From Streptomyces sp. DSM 110735 (GTDB taxonomy: Bacteria > Actinomycetota > Actinomycetes > Streptomycetales > Streptomycetaceae), in contig NZ_JACYHF010000004.1 of the NCBI RefSeq assembly GCF_016482685.1, forward strand, positions 310,001-374,000: a stretch of 64,000 nt of DNA, given 5' to 3'. The translations under genes and the position numbers were made by a program. Below, piece after piece: positions 1 to 8,329 of the stretch. Position 1 is the stretch's first letter, and each line of letters starts with the position of its first letter. Under the pieces are notes generated by a model, which was given only the letters and a program-made list of their open reading frames with translations, had not been told where the DNA came from and made no database searches.

Positions 1-420
1 CTCGCCCTGCGCGAGACGGTGAACCGCCGCGGCGGTCTGGGCGCCCCCGCCCTCGCCCGTCACCTCCAGAAGGCGGTGGCGCGCACGACCACCGCCGCCT
101 GGGACCTCGCCACCGGCGCCGACGTCTTCTACCCCCACGCCACCCCCACCGGCCCCACCCTCCGCGACCGCCTGCTCTCCCCCTACCTCACCCGCCTCCT
201 GCGCACCGCCACCGGCAACGGCCGAGTCGCCCGCCGCGTCACCGACGTGACCTCCCTCCAACGCGGCGCGGAAACCCTCCTGACCCCGGCCATGCTCCTG
301 GCAGCGGCGATCGGCCCCCTGAAACCCCCACTGACGGAACCCCCACTGACCCCGGAGGAGCGGAAGGCGGCGGGGCTGAACCAGGACCACGGTCCGGACG
401 TCCCCGCCCCGAAACCGTGA
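1..420 (+). CDS. FAD-dependent oxidoreductase, C-terminal fragment
   Basis: The reading frame is open from the first base and stops at 418-420, so the gene begins upstream of the window; a GTG at 19 is internal. The visible residues contain a helical stretch typical of the C-terminal tail of PHBH-type FAD monooxygenases and lycopene-cyclase-like oxidoreductases (an ARHLQKAVARTTTAAWDLAT segment, then YLTRLLRTA). The FAD-binding motifs would lie in the missing part, so substrate and reaction cannot be inferred. The last 25 residues are proline-rich and probably unstructured. Confidence 0.55.
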   Translation, partial: LALRETVNRRGGLGAPALARHLQKAVARTTTAAWDLATGADVFYPHATPTGPTLRDRLLSPYLTRLLRTATGNGRVARRVTDVTSLQRGAETLLTPAMLLAAAIGPLKPPLTEPPLTPEERKAAGLNQDHGPDVPAPKP

Positions 421-509
421 TCCGTTACGAAGTCGCCCGCTTCAACCTGCCCCGTTCTGGGCACCGTCCCCCTACCGGCGCTCGGCGTCGGCAACGGGAG
501 GAGGGCGTC

Positions 510-611
510 ATGGAACGTCGTATCCGGGTACGGGTGAGCCGTCGCCCCGCGGCGCCGCGGGGGCAGGAGATCGACCGCAGGACGCCGTCGGGGCGCATCC
601 TGCCGTACTGA
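510..611 (+). CDS. possible 33-residue basic peptide
   Basis: A short frame starts at ATG 510 with a strong GGGAGGAGG ribosome site about 6 bases upstream and stops six bases before the end of the convergent actin-like gene. The product is Arg-rich in its first half and ends in GRILPY. There is no signal peptide, membrane segment or cysteine. I do not recognise a family. The strong Shine-Dalgarno match is the main support. An in-frame ATG at 417, overlapping the preceding stop, has no such site. It could be a translated leftover rather than a functional peptide. Confidence 0.4.
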   Translation: MERRIRVRVSRRPAAPRGQEIDRRTPSGRILPY

Positions 612-617
612 ACCGCC

Positions 618-1655
618 TCAGGCGGCGAGGGGGTTGAGGACCAGGGGGGCGATCTGGCCCTCCAGCATGGCGCCGAGGCCCTGTACCGCGCAGATGTCCG
701 GGCGTTCCGCGATGTGGACCGGGACTCCGGTGGCGTCGCGGAGCATCTGGTCGAGCCCGGGGAGCAGGGCGGTGCCGCCGACCATCATGATGCCGCGCTC
801 CGCGAGGTCCGCCACGAGGTCGGGCGGGCATTCGCGCAGCACCTTGCCGATGCCGTCGAGGACCGCGAGCAGCGGGGTGTGGATCGCGTCGCGCATCGCG
901 GCGGTGTCCACGCGGACGCTGCGGGCGAGCCCGGTCGCCACGTCGCGACCGTGGATCTCGGTGGACACCGGACCCTGCGGGGTCAGCCCGTTGTCGGACA
1001 GGGCGATCTGCAGCGGTCGTACGGACTGGCTGGGCAGCAGCAGTTCGTGTTCGTGCCGCAGGTGCTGCACGATCGCCCGGTCCACCGCCTCGCCGCCCAC
1101 CGGGATGCGCTCGGCGGTGACGATGGAGCCGAGGGAGAGCACCGCCACCTGTGTGGCCGCCGCCCCGCACACCATGATCATGCTCGCCTCGGGGCGCTCC
1201 ACCGGCAGCCCGCACCCCACGGCGGCCGCGATGAGCGTGTCGACCAGTTCCACGCGCCGCGCGCCGAGCCCGACCAGCGTCTCGATGGTCGCCCGCTGGG
1301 CCAGCGGGTCCGCCTCGTGCGGGGTGCAGGCAGCCGCGCGCAGCCGGGGCTTGCGGCGCAGCGCGCGCCGCATCTTGTCCCCGATCAGATGCCGCAGCAT
1401 CCGCTGGGCCATGTCGATGTCGACGACCGTGCCGCCGGACACGGGGCGTACGACCCGGATGTACGAGGGGGTGCGCCCCGTCATCTGTTCCGCGAACTCA
1501 CCGACCGCGATGAGCGCGCCGGTACGGGTGTTCACGGCCGCCACCGACGGCTGGTCCACGACGAGCCCCGCGCCCTTCACATACACGCGGGTACGCGCCG
1601 CCCCCAGGTCGACGGCGAAGTGGCAGCGGCGCAACTGCTCCAGGCTGACGGTCAC
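618..1655 (-). CDS. MreB/Mbl-family actin-like protein with degenerate nucleotide site
   Basis: The 345-residue product has the overall order of MreB/Mbl: a phosphate-1 loop (DLGAARTRVYVKG, residues 16-28), the MTGRTPSYIRVVRP segment typical of MreB, and the adenosine motif VGGTALLPGLD near the C-terminus. In Streptomyces MreB-family proteins act in spore-wall synthesis rather than vegetative rod growth. The phosphate-2 loop, normally DIGGGTTEVAV, reads VCGAAATQVAV here (about 162-172). It therefore lacks the Asp, two glycines and the Glu used for nucleotide binding and hydrolysis. The GTG at 1655 is chosen for its GGGAGGAA ribosome site; an ATG at 1688 would add 11 residues with a poorer site. 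This may be a non-hydrolysing paralogue such as Mbl rather than MreB. Confidence 0.85.
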   Translation of the reverse strand: MTVSLEQLRRCHFAVDLGAARTRVYVKGAGLVVDQPSVAAVNTRTGALIAVGEFAEQMTGRTPSYIRVVRPVSGGTVVDIDMAQRMLRHLIGDKMRRALRRKPRLRAAACTPHEADPLAQRATIETLVGLGARRVELVDTLIAAAVGCGLPVERPEASMIMVCGAAATQVAVLSLGSIVTAERIPVGGEAVDRAIVQHLRHEHELLLPSQSVRPLQIALSDNGLTPQGPVSTEIHGRDVATGLARSVRVDTAAMRDAIHTPLLAVLDGIGKVLRECPPDLVADLAERGIMMVGGTALLPGLDQMLRDATGVPVHIAERPDICAVQGLGAMLEGQIAPLVLNPLAA

Positions 1656-1880
1656 GGCGGTTCCTCCCGAGTGCGGTGCGCGGGCCATGGAGGTCCGCCC
1701 TTTTCGGCGGGCCCCACTGGAAATCCTGCGCGGACCCGGCACCGGGTGCCTTCTGGAGGGGGCCGGGCGGGGGGCCGCTGAACGGGGGGTTTCGCGCGAC
1801 GCGCCGGGCGGGGTGCAGGACAACGGCGCCGCGGACCGCCCTGAACAGGCGTTCAGGAACCGTCCCCCATGAACGGGCGT

Positions 1881-3332
1881 TCAGGAACCCGCCCCCAGCG
1901 ACCGCTTCATCACCTTGCCCATGTCGTTGCGGGGCAGCGCGGACAGCAGCCGCAGCACCCGGGGACGCTTGTGCGGCGCCAGTCGCCGGGCCACGTGCGA
2001 CGCCAACTCCTCAAGGTTGGGCGGTGCTTCGGGGTCCGCCGGTACGACCCAGGCGACCACGCGCTCGCCCAGATCCGGGTCCGGCTCCCCCGTCACCGCC
2101 GCCTCCCGCACGGAGTCCAGCTCCAGGAGCGCGTTCTCGATCTCGCCCGCCCCGATCTTGTAACCGCCGCTCTTGATCAGGTCGGTGGCGTTGCGCCCGA
2201 CGATGCGGACGTACCCGTCGGACTCCCGCACCGCCACGTCGCCCGTGCGGAACCAGCCGTCGGACGTGAACGCGGCGGCGGTCGCGTCGGGCCGGTTCAG
2301 ATAGCCGGTGAACAGGTTCGGACCGCGCACCTGGATCTCGCCCACGCTCTCCCCGTCGCGCGCGGTGACCTCCGTGCCGTCGTCCTCCACCAGGCGCAGC
2401 TCCACCCCGGGCAGCGGTACGCCCACGGTGCCGGGGCGCGCCTCGCCGTCCGCGCGGACGCTGGTGTTCATCAGGGTCTCGGTCATGCCGTACCGCTCAA
2501 GGACCCGGCGCCCGGTCGCCGCCGCGATCCGCTCGTGGTCGTGCACGGGCAGCGCCGCCGAGCCGGAGACCAGCAACCGGGCACCGGCGAGCGCCTTGGC
2601 CAGCTCGGGGTCCCCGGGCAGCGCCTCGGCCAGGCGGTGGTACATCGTCGGCACCCCGAACAGCATGGTCGCCCCGGACCGCAGCTCGCGCGCCACGCCC
2701 TCGGGGTCGAACCTGCCCAGGTGCCGGACCTCGCCGCCGCGCCGCAGCGGACCGAGGACGCCGAGGACGAGTCCGTGCACATGGAAGAGGGGCAGCGCGT
2801 GGGTCAGGACGTCGTCCCCGGTCCACTGCCAGGCGTCGGCCAGCGCGTCCAGGGTGGTGGTGAGGGCGCGGCGCGGGAGGACGGCGCCCTTGGGGGGTCC
2901 GGTGGTGCCGGAGGTGTAGACGACGAGGGCGGGGTCCTCGTCGTCGTGGGAGTAGTCCTCGGGGACATCGCCGGTGGCGTACGCGTCCACTTCCAGGAGG
3001 GGCAAGTCACGTACGCCTGACGGCAGTTCGGCACCCGGCGCCGCCAGCAGCAGGCTCGGCGCGCTGTCCGCCAGGATGTGCGCCAGCTCCCGCTCGCCCG
3101 ACCTCGGGTTGAGCGGTACGGCTGCCACCCCGGCGAGCAGCGCGCCGGTCACCGCGACGGCGGTCTCCAGCTCGGGCGTGGCCCACACGGCGACGCGTCC
3201 CGCACCCCGCAGCCGGGCGGCGAGGGCACCGGAGGCGGCGCCCAGCTCGGCGTAGGTCAGCGACCGCGCGCCGAAGCGGAGGGCGGGCCGTTCGGGCGCC
3301 GGGGACGACAGGGCCGGGAACAGGGAGGACAC
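1881..3332 (-). CDS. matB: malonyl-CoA synthetase MatB
   Basis: This acyl-adenylate-forming enzyme makes malonyl- or methylmalonyl-CoA from the free diacid, ATP and CoA, supplying fatty acid and polyketide extender units. The 483-residue protein has the P-loop YTSGTTGPPKGAV (about residue 137), PLFHVHGL, the YGMTETLMNTS A5 region, FRTGD, and the catalytic lysine motif NDMGKVMKR at the C-terminus. The text closely matches the characterised S. coelicolor MatB as I remember it, including its SSLFPAL N-terminus. That supports GTG 3332, preceded by AAGGAG at 8 bases; an in-frame GTG at 3341 is the alternative. It appears monocistronic. A tandem repeat occupies its leader. Confidence 0.93.
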   Translation of the reverse strand: MSSLFPALSSPAPERPALRFGARSLTYAELGAASGALAARLRGAGRVAVWATPELETAVAVTGALLAGVAAVPLNPRSGERELAHILADSAPSLLLAAPGAELPSGVRDLPLLEVDAYATGDVPEDYSHDDEDPALVVYTSGTTGPPKGAVLPRRALTTTLDALADAWQWTGDDVLTHALPLFHVHGLVLGVLGPLRRGGEVRHLGRFDPEGVARELRSGATMLFGVPTMYHRLAEALPGDPELAKALAGARLLVSGSAALPVHDHERIAAATGRRVLERYGMTETLMNTSVRADGEARPGTVGVPLPGVELRLVEDDGTEVTARDGESVGEIQVRGPNLFTGYLNRPDATAAAFTSDGWFRTGDVAVRESDGYVRIVGRNATDLIKSGGYKIGAGEIENALLELDSVREAAVTGEPDPDLGERVVAWVVPADPEAPPNLEELASHVARRLAPHKRPRVLRLLSALPRNDMGKVMKRSLGAGS

Positions 3333-3349
3333 GCCACGCACTCCTTCAG

Positions 3350-3408
3350 GGACGCACTACGAGGGACGCACCACGGGGACGCACCACGGGGGACGCACCA
3401 CGGGGGAC
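3350..3408. repeat. 14-bp tandem repeat in the matB leader
   Basis: Four copies plus a partial fifth of a unit close to GGACGCACCACGGG are spaced 13-14 bp apart. They lie between the matB start and the stop of the peptidase gene downstream on the other side. The copies differ by one or two bases. The array has no coding frame and lies just upstream of the matB ribosome site, so it may be transcribed in the matB leader. Confidence 0.8.
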
Positions 3409-3438
3409 GACCCCACCTACCTACCCCGGTCCGCGCCC

Positions 3439-5175
3439 TCAGACCCGCCGGGTCCGCCGCAGCACCCGTACCGCCGGCCAGGACACCAGCGCCGTGAAGC
3501 CCCACATCACGACGACCGTGATCAGCCAGTCGGTGAACCCGTACTCCTTGTCGTAGCCGAAGGCAGTGAACAGCAGGGAGACCAGCGCCGAGAGTCCGCC
3601 GAACAGACCGAAGAGGATCAGCACGACCGTCTGGAGGGCGGTGCGCCGGGTCGGCGCGGGGCGTCCCGCGCGACCGCCGGAGCCGGAGGACGAGGACGCC
3701 GCCTCGGGGCTCTGCGACGTCGGGACCTGCTGCCTCGGCGGCAGCGGGACGACGGCGGCGCGCGGCACGGCCACGTCGATGCCCGCCATGGTCGCCGCGT
3801 CGACGCCGTAGAGGGAGGGCTCGACCTCGACGACCATGCCGTCGGTGCCGATGAGCCGCCGTCCGCCGTCGGGCCAGGCGAGCATCGCGGCGCACTCGGC
3901 GTACCGCACCGTCGCCGCACACTCGGGACCGCTGCCGTGCGGTCCCGTCACGGTGACGCCGTCGGCGCCGACGACCAGCGTCGCCTTGCCGCCGCCCTGT
4001 TCGGAGAACTTCCGGCCGGTCACGGTGTACGGCGAGGTGGTGGGCGCCGCCGTGTACCCGGCCCAGTCCGCCGAGAGTCCGCCGGGGACCTGCATGAGGG
4101 CGGTCGCGGCGGCTTCCAGGGCGACCGCGTGCACCTGCTCGGTGGTCACGGCCGCCAGCTCGGCGCTCAGTTCCGCCGGGGTCAGCACCGGGCGGCCCGC
4201 GAGCAGGTCCTCCGCGAGCGCGGGCAGTCGCAGCGCCATCGCGTCGGGCGCGGCGAGCCCCGAGGCGTACCGGCCGCGCACCGCGTCCAGCGCGCTCTGC
4301 CCGATCCGGCCCGCCTGGAAGGCGGCGAGGACGTCGACGAACCCGCCGAGCACCGCGCCCTGCTTGGCGGGCAGCGCGTCGGCGAAGGCGGTCAGGGTCG
4401 CGTGGCCGTCGCGCCGGGGGGTGTAGTCGGTGGCCGCCGTGTAGGAGTAGCCGCCCTCCTGGCGCAGGGCGCGGGTGAGTTCGCGCTCCAGGATGCCCGC
4501 GTACAGCCGGGCGGCTGCCGTGTCGGTGACGACGGCGTCGAGCAGCACGCCGCCCTTGCCGTCGGAGAAGTAGGCGGGGGTCTCGGGCAGCGCGGAGGTG
4601 ACGGCGGGCATCGGGCGCCGGTCGCCCTCGGGCAGCCCGAGCGACAGGTCGCCCGGCATCCGCTCGCCCGCGATCCACAGCACGGCGTTGCCCCGGGTGA
4701 ACCAGGTCCGCGCCCACTCGCGCACGGCGTCCGGGCCGAGGTCGCGCACGCCCCACTCGGGGTAGCTGGCCAGACCGTACCCTTGCGCGCCGTAGCGCCA
4801 GAGCGGGAGCTGGGGCGAGGAGCGGCGGGACTCCTCGGTGCGCAGGATCTCCTTCTCGGTCTCCAGGCGCTCCATGGGCAGCTCGCGCAGGGAGGCGGCG
4901 ACGGTGCTCAGATACGTCGTGACCTCGTGCTCGGCGCCCTCGATGTAGAAGTGCGTGAACGCCGACTTGGTCTCGCCGTTGAAGTGGTAATCGCTCACGC
5001 CGAGCCGGTGCAGGGCGAGGTGCTCGACCAGGTGGGTCACCCCGGTGCGGGCCAGCGTCTCGTCGGCGACTCCGACGCGGAAGACCAGCCCGGCGCGCAG
5101 CGGTCCGGTGGTCTCGGCGAAGAGCGTGGGTATGCCGTCGACCTGGGTGTGGAGGAGGGGGGTCTGGAGGTTCAT
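3439..5175 (-). CDS. M16 (insulinase-like) metallopeptidase with C-terminal membrane anchor
   Basis: The 578-residue protein carries the inverted zinc motif HLVEH (His48, Glu51, His52) and a following ETEKEILRTE segment that would supply the third zinc ligand, as in M16 peptidases. A second M16-like half contains EGGYSYTAATDY, resembling the family's substrate-binding Tyr region. After a Ser/Gly/Pro linker there are two hydrophobic segments (about 500-530 and 543-570), so the enzyme is probably anchored in the membrane with the catalytic part inside, since no signal peptide is visible. Bacterial M16 enzymes are usually soluble, so this anchor is unusual. ATG 5175 has a weak AAGAGA site. The gene ends 107 bases from the matB start. 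Confidence 0.75.
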   Translation of the reverse strand: MNLQTPLLHTQVDGIPTLFAETTGPLRAGLVFRVGVADETLARTGVTHLVEHLALHRLGVSDYHFNGETKSAFTHFYIEGAEHEVTTYLSTVAASLRELPMERLETEKEILRTEESRRSSPQLPLWRYGAQGYGLASYPEWGVRDLGPDAVREWARTWFTRGNAVLWIAGERMPGDLSLGLPEGDRRPMPAVTSALPETPAYFSDGKGGVLLDAVVTDTAAARLYAGILERELTRALRQEGGYSYTAATDYTPRRDGHATLTAFADALPAKQGAVLGGFVDVLAAFQAGRIGQSALDAVRGRYASGLAAPDAMALRLPALAEDLLAGRPVLTPAELSAELAAVTTEQVHAVALEAAATALMQVPGGLSADWAGYTAAPTTSPYTVTGRKFSEQGGGKATLVVGADGVTVTGPHGSGPECAATVRYAECAAMLAWPDGGRRLIGTDGMVVEVEPSLYGVDAATMAGIDVAVPRAAVVPLPPRQQVPTSQSPEAASSSSGSGGRAGRPAPTRRTALQTVVLILFGLFGGLSALVSLLFTAFGYDKEYGFTDWLITVVVMWGFTALVSWPAVRVLRRTRRV

Positions 5176-5231
5176 GTCCGGATCTCTTGGGGCTGGTCGG
5201 TCTTCGGGGTGCCGCGGTCCTCGGGTACCGC

Positions 5232-6200
5232 TCAGCCCTTGGCCAGGGCGGCGTTGCGGTGCTTGATGTAGGAGTCCGCGGCGTTCACGCCGTCCAGCTC
5301 GGTCCACGGGTACTCGGAGGCGAGGTTGTTCAGCGAGCGGAAGCAGGCGGCGGCGCGGGGGTGGTCGCCGACCAGGGAGAACATGGCGGCGAAGTAGCCC
5401 TGCACGGTGACCCATTGGTAGTCGGGGCGGAAGTGCGGGCTCAGCGTGGAGCGTTCGGCTGCCTCGATCAGCTCGGCGTGCACCTCGGGACGGCGCAGGT
5501 ACTCCTGCCGCTCGCGCGCGTTCAGCGAGACCCAGTGCTCGAAGTGGACCTCGGCCACCATGCCGCCGCTCAGCGAACCCTCGGGGGCGCCCGTGAGGCA
5601 CTCGCGCGCGAAGGCGTGCGCCGCCTCCCAACTGCCGCTCCACTTGGGGCACAACTGCTGGAGCAGCCGCGCCTGACCGGTGATGTGGTGCGGGTGGACG
5701 GCGGACAGCCGGTCGTACCGGCGGCGCGCCTCGGCCTGCCCCAGTTGCAGCCCCATCGCGGTGGTCAGGCGTTCCGCCCAGGCGGCGTCGAACGTCGGGT
5801 CGAGCGCGGTCGCCCGGATCAACGCCTGCTCCGCCAGCCGCAGATGGGCGTGCAGCCCCTCGAACTGCTTGCGGCTGACGTGCTTCGCGGAGGCGGCGGT
5901 GCGTATCTCCCAGCCGATCTTCACCTCACGGGCGCCGAGCACGGTGAGCGCGAGCACGTCGTCCGGCGCGGTGGCGAGGATCTGCCGCATCCACTCCTCG
6001 CTGCCGCGCACCTCCGCCAGGATGCTCACCACGAAGCTGCGGTTGGTCCCCCGCGGCAGCCCGTCGACGTACCCGCGCACGGTCGCCCAGTCCCGCGCGG
6101 CAGCGACCTGCCGCAGCCAGGCGGCTTCGGGGTAGGCCGACGCGATGTCGAAGTCGGGGCGCGCCATACGGGACGCGAAAGAGGCGGGTGTGTGCTGCAT
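5232..6200 (-). CDS. alpha-helical protein of unknown function (DUF4034-like)
   Basis: The 322-residue soluble protein has repeated short helices rich in Ala, Arg and Trp, with spacing reminiscent of tetratricopeptide folds. Examples are ARDWATVRGYVDGL, the LRLAEQALIRATALDPTFDAAW region and DHPRAAACFRSLNNL. It resembles actinobacterial proteins annotated with DUF4034, but that is from memory. No catalytic motif, signal peptide or membrane segment is seen. It lies 56 bases upstream of the membrane peptidase on the same strand and could be co-transcribed with it. ATG 6200 lacks a good ribosome site; ATG 6167 is an alternative. Confidence 0.65.
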   Translation of the reverse strand: MQHTPASFASRMARPDFDIASAYPEAAWLRQVAAARDWATVRGYVDGLPRGTNRSFVVSILAEVRGSEEWMRQILATAPDDVLALTVLGAREVKIGWEIRTAASAKHVSRKQFEGLHAHLRLAEQALIRATALDPTFDAAWAERLTTAMGLQLGQAEARRRYDRLSAVHPHHITGQARLLQQLCPKWSGSWEAAHAFARECLTGAPEGSLSGGMVAEVHFEHWVSLNARERQEYLRRPEVHAELIEAAERSTLSPHFRPDYQWVTVQGYFAAMFSLVGDHPRAAACFRSLNNLASEYPWTELDGVNAADSYIKHRNAALAKG

Positions 6201-6375
6201 GTGCGGATCGTAAGCGGAAGGTCGGACAGGGCGGTCGGGCGGGGCGGGTGCGAGGGCGCCTCGGCGGCGCGTGCCCTCGCGGGTACGGCGGTCCGGGGTC
6301 GGCGGGGCTGTCCCGGTTCCCGGGCGGTTGCTAGCCTCGCCGGTGATCGCATCGCCGTAGGACAGGACGCCCCCC

Positions 6376-7248
6376 GTGCCCCGAACAGCCCTCGCGACCT
6401 ACGACCCCGGGACCGGTCCCACCCGGGACACCGATCTGCCCGAGCTGGTACGGGAGTTGCGGGAGGCGGGCGCCGACGCGGAGAGCCGCTTCTGGGACGA
6501 CCCGGACGTGGACTGGTCCGCGTACGACCTCGTCGTCGTCCGCTCGACCTGGGACTACGCCTGGCGCACCGCCGAGTTCGCCGCCTGGGTGGACCGGGTG
6601 GACGCGGCGACGCGGCTGCTCAACCCGGCCGAGGTGATCCACTGGAACCGCGACAAGCGGTACGTGGGCGATCTCGCGGCGGCGGGGGTCCGCACGGTGC
6701 CGACGCGGTACATCGCGCCGGGTTCCCCGGCGGAGCTGCCCTCGGGCTACGAGTACGTGATCAAGCCCGCCTCGGGCGCGGGAGCGCGGTACGCGGCGCG
6801 CTACTCCCCCGCCGAACAGGCTGTCGCCGTACGGCACTTGGCCAGGCTGCACGCCGAGGGGCTCACCGCGATGGTGCAGCCGTACATGAGCGCCGTGGAC
6901 ACCGGTGGCGAGCGCGCGCTCCAGTACGTCGGCGGCAGGTTGCTCCACGCCAGCCGCAAGGGGGCGGTGCTGACCCCGGGCACGGCGTACGACGCGCCGC
7001 GCACCCCGCATCCCGGTCTGGAGCAGTGGCAGCCGACCAAGGACGAACTCGCGCTGGCGGAGGCGGCGTTGGCGGCGGTGCCGGGCGGCTCCGAGCGGCT
7101 CCTCTACGCCCGCGTGGACGTGGTGGACGGCGCGGACGGTCTGCCCCGACTGATGGAACTGGAGCTGGTGGAGCCGAACTTGTTCCTGTTCCTGCACCCG
7201 GAGTCGCTGCCGAAGGTTGCGCGGGAGATCGTCGCGGCGGCGTCCTGA
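6376..7248 (+). CDS. ATP-grasp domain protein
   Basis: The 290-residue soluble protein resembles ATP-grasp ligases of the group that includes the cycloserine enzyme DcsG. It has an N-terminal WDYAWR region, a WNRDKRYVGDLAAAGV segment before the grasp fold, EYVIKPASGAGARYAARY as the nucleotide-gripping strand and loop, MVQPYM, and a metal-site stretch LYARVDVV followed by LMELELVEPNLFL near the end. Such enzymes join a carboxylate to an amine or thiol using ATP. The substrate cannot be read from sequence. It is divergent from the gene at 5232 and convergent with the gene at 7255. The start is GTG 6376. Confidence 0.8.
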   Translation: MPRTALATYDPGTGPTRDTDLPELVRELREAGADAESRFWDDPDVDWSAYDLVVVRSTWDYAWRTAEFAAWVDRVDAATRLLNPAEVIHWNRDKRYVGDLAAAGVRTVPTRYIAPGSPAELPSGYEYVIKPASGAGARYAARYSPAEQAVAVRHLARLHAEGLTAMVQPYMSAVDTGGERALQYVGGRLLHASRKGAVLTPGTAYDAPRTPHPGLEQWQPTKDELALAEAALAAVPGGSERLLYARVDVVDGADGLPRLMELELVEPNLFLFLHPESLPKVAREIVAAAS

Positions 7249-7254
7249 GGACGG

Positions 7255-7821
7255 TCAGTCCCGCAGTGCCGTGCGCTGCAGCAGCCCCCAGGTGAACTCG
7301 GCGGCGACCTCGTGCGGTGTGCCGTCCCGGTCCGGCGCGGTGAAGACCAGCGCCTGCCGGGTCGGCGCGGTGCTCTGCACGGGCCGTACGGGCGCGAAGG
7401 CACGGGCGACCTCGTCCAGCGTGTACGACCACCCGGTGAGGTCCTCCAGCGTCCGCGGCAGCGGTACGGCAGCCTCGGGGCGCCGGACCAGCCACTCGGT
7501 GAGCACGGTCCCGCCCTCCCCCACCAGCACCTCGAACCGCAGGTCCGGCCAGAGCGACAGCCCCCACTGCCACGCCTCGCACGCCATCCCGCCCACCTGC
7601 CGCGCCTCGACCACCTCGGGCGTCCCCAGCACGACCCGGTACCGCTCCGCCGCCGACCGCCACTTCTTCGACCGCGCCATCGCCTGCCAGCGCCGATTGG
7701 TCTCCCGCATCTCGGTCAGCGACGCCCCCAGCCGCAGCCGCGCGTCCTCCGCCAGTTCGGGATGATGATCGGCCAGCCGCCGCAGCAGCACGAGCTGAAA
7801 GTCGAGATCCATGCGCCCCAT
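7255..7821 (-). CDS. conserved protein of unknown function
   Basis: The 188-residue protein has no recognised catalytic motif, signal peptide or membrane segment. It is Trp- and Arg-rich, with a helical N-terminal half (LRRLADHHPELAEDARLRLG) and a probable beta-rich C-terminal half. Its ATG (7821, or 7812 three codons later) lies 8 bases after the stop of the Nudix gene, so the two are very likely one transcript. The function is unknown. Confidence 0.6.
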   Translation of the reverse strand: MGRMDLDFQLVLLRRLADHHPELAEDARLRLGASLTEMRETNRRWQAMARSKKWRSAAERYRVVLGTPEVVEARQVGGMACEAWQWGLSLWPDLRFEVLVGEGGTVLTEWLVRRPEAAVPLPRTLEDLTGWSYTLDEVARAFAPVRPVQSTAPTRQALVFTAPDRDGTPHEVAAEFTWGLLQRTALRD

Positions 7822-7829
7822 GCTGCCGC

Positions 7830-8231
7830 TCAGAGCCCCAGTTGCCGCAGATAGTGCGGAACATGCGGCGGCATCCGCGCAGGCAACTCACCCAGAGGAA
7901 CGAGCCGCAACGCCTGCCCCTCCCCCAGCACGAGTCGGCGCTCGTCCCCGTCCCAGGACCCGAGGAACACATGCGGCGGCGTCTTCCCCGCCTCCAGCGG
8001 CTCGACCCCGACCTCCTCGATCCGGTCCGGCACGATCCCGGCCTCCTCCCGGATCTCCCGGAGCACCCCGTCCCGGGGCGATTCCCCCGGCTCCAGACCG
8101 CCTCCGAGCAGCGACCAGTAACCGGGCCGGCAGATAGCGGGCTTGTCGTCCCGGAGCTGCAGCAGGATCTCCCGACGAGGCGTGACGATGGCGGCCAGAC
8201 ACCCCCGCCTCCCCACCCGACGCACGGCCAC
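7830..8231 (-). CDS. Nudix hydrolase
   Basis: The 133-residue protein is a single Nudix domain that would hydrolyse a nucleoside diphosphate linked to another moiety. The Nudix box is complete at about residues 44-66: GGLEPGE, seven residues, then REIREEAGI. The GTG at 8231 is preferred because GGGGGAGGG lies immediately upstream; the GTG at 8225 would be too far from that site. It is the first gene of a two-gene unit with the unknown protein at 7255. The substrate cannot be inferred. Confidence 0.87.
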   Translation of the reverse strand: MAVRRVGRRGCLAAIVTPRREILLQLRDDKPAICRPGYWSLLGGGLEPGESPRDGVLREIREEAGIVPDRIEEVGVEPLEAGKTPPHVFLGSWDGDERRLVLGEGQALRLVPLGELPARMPPHVPHYLRQLGL

Positions 8232-8329
8232 GCGGCCCTCCCCCGGCCGGAAACAACGCCGCCTCCACCGTACGGCGCCGCCCGCGCCCCGCCTCCCCGC
8301 GCACGGAAGCGCAACGGCAGCGCACGCGC

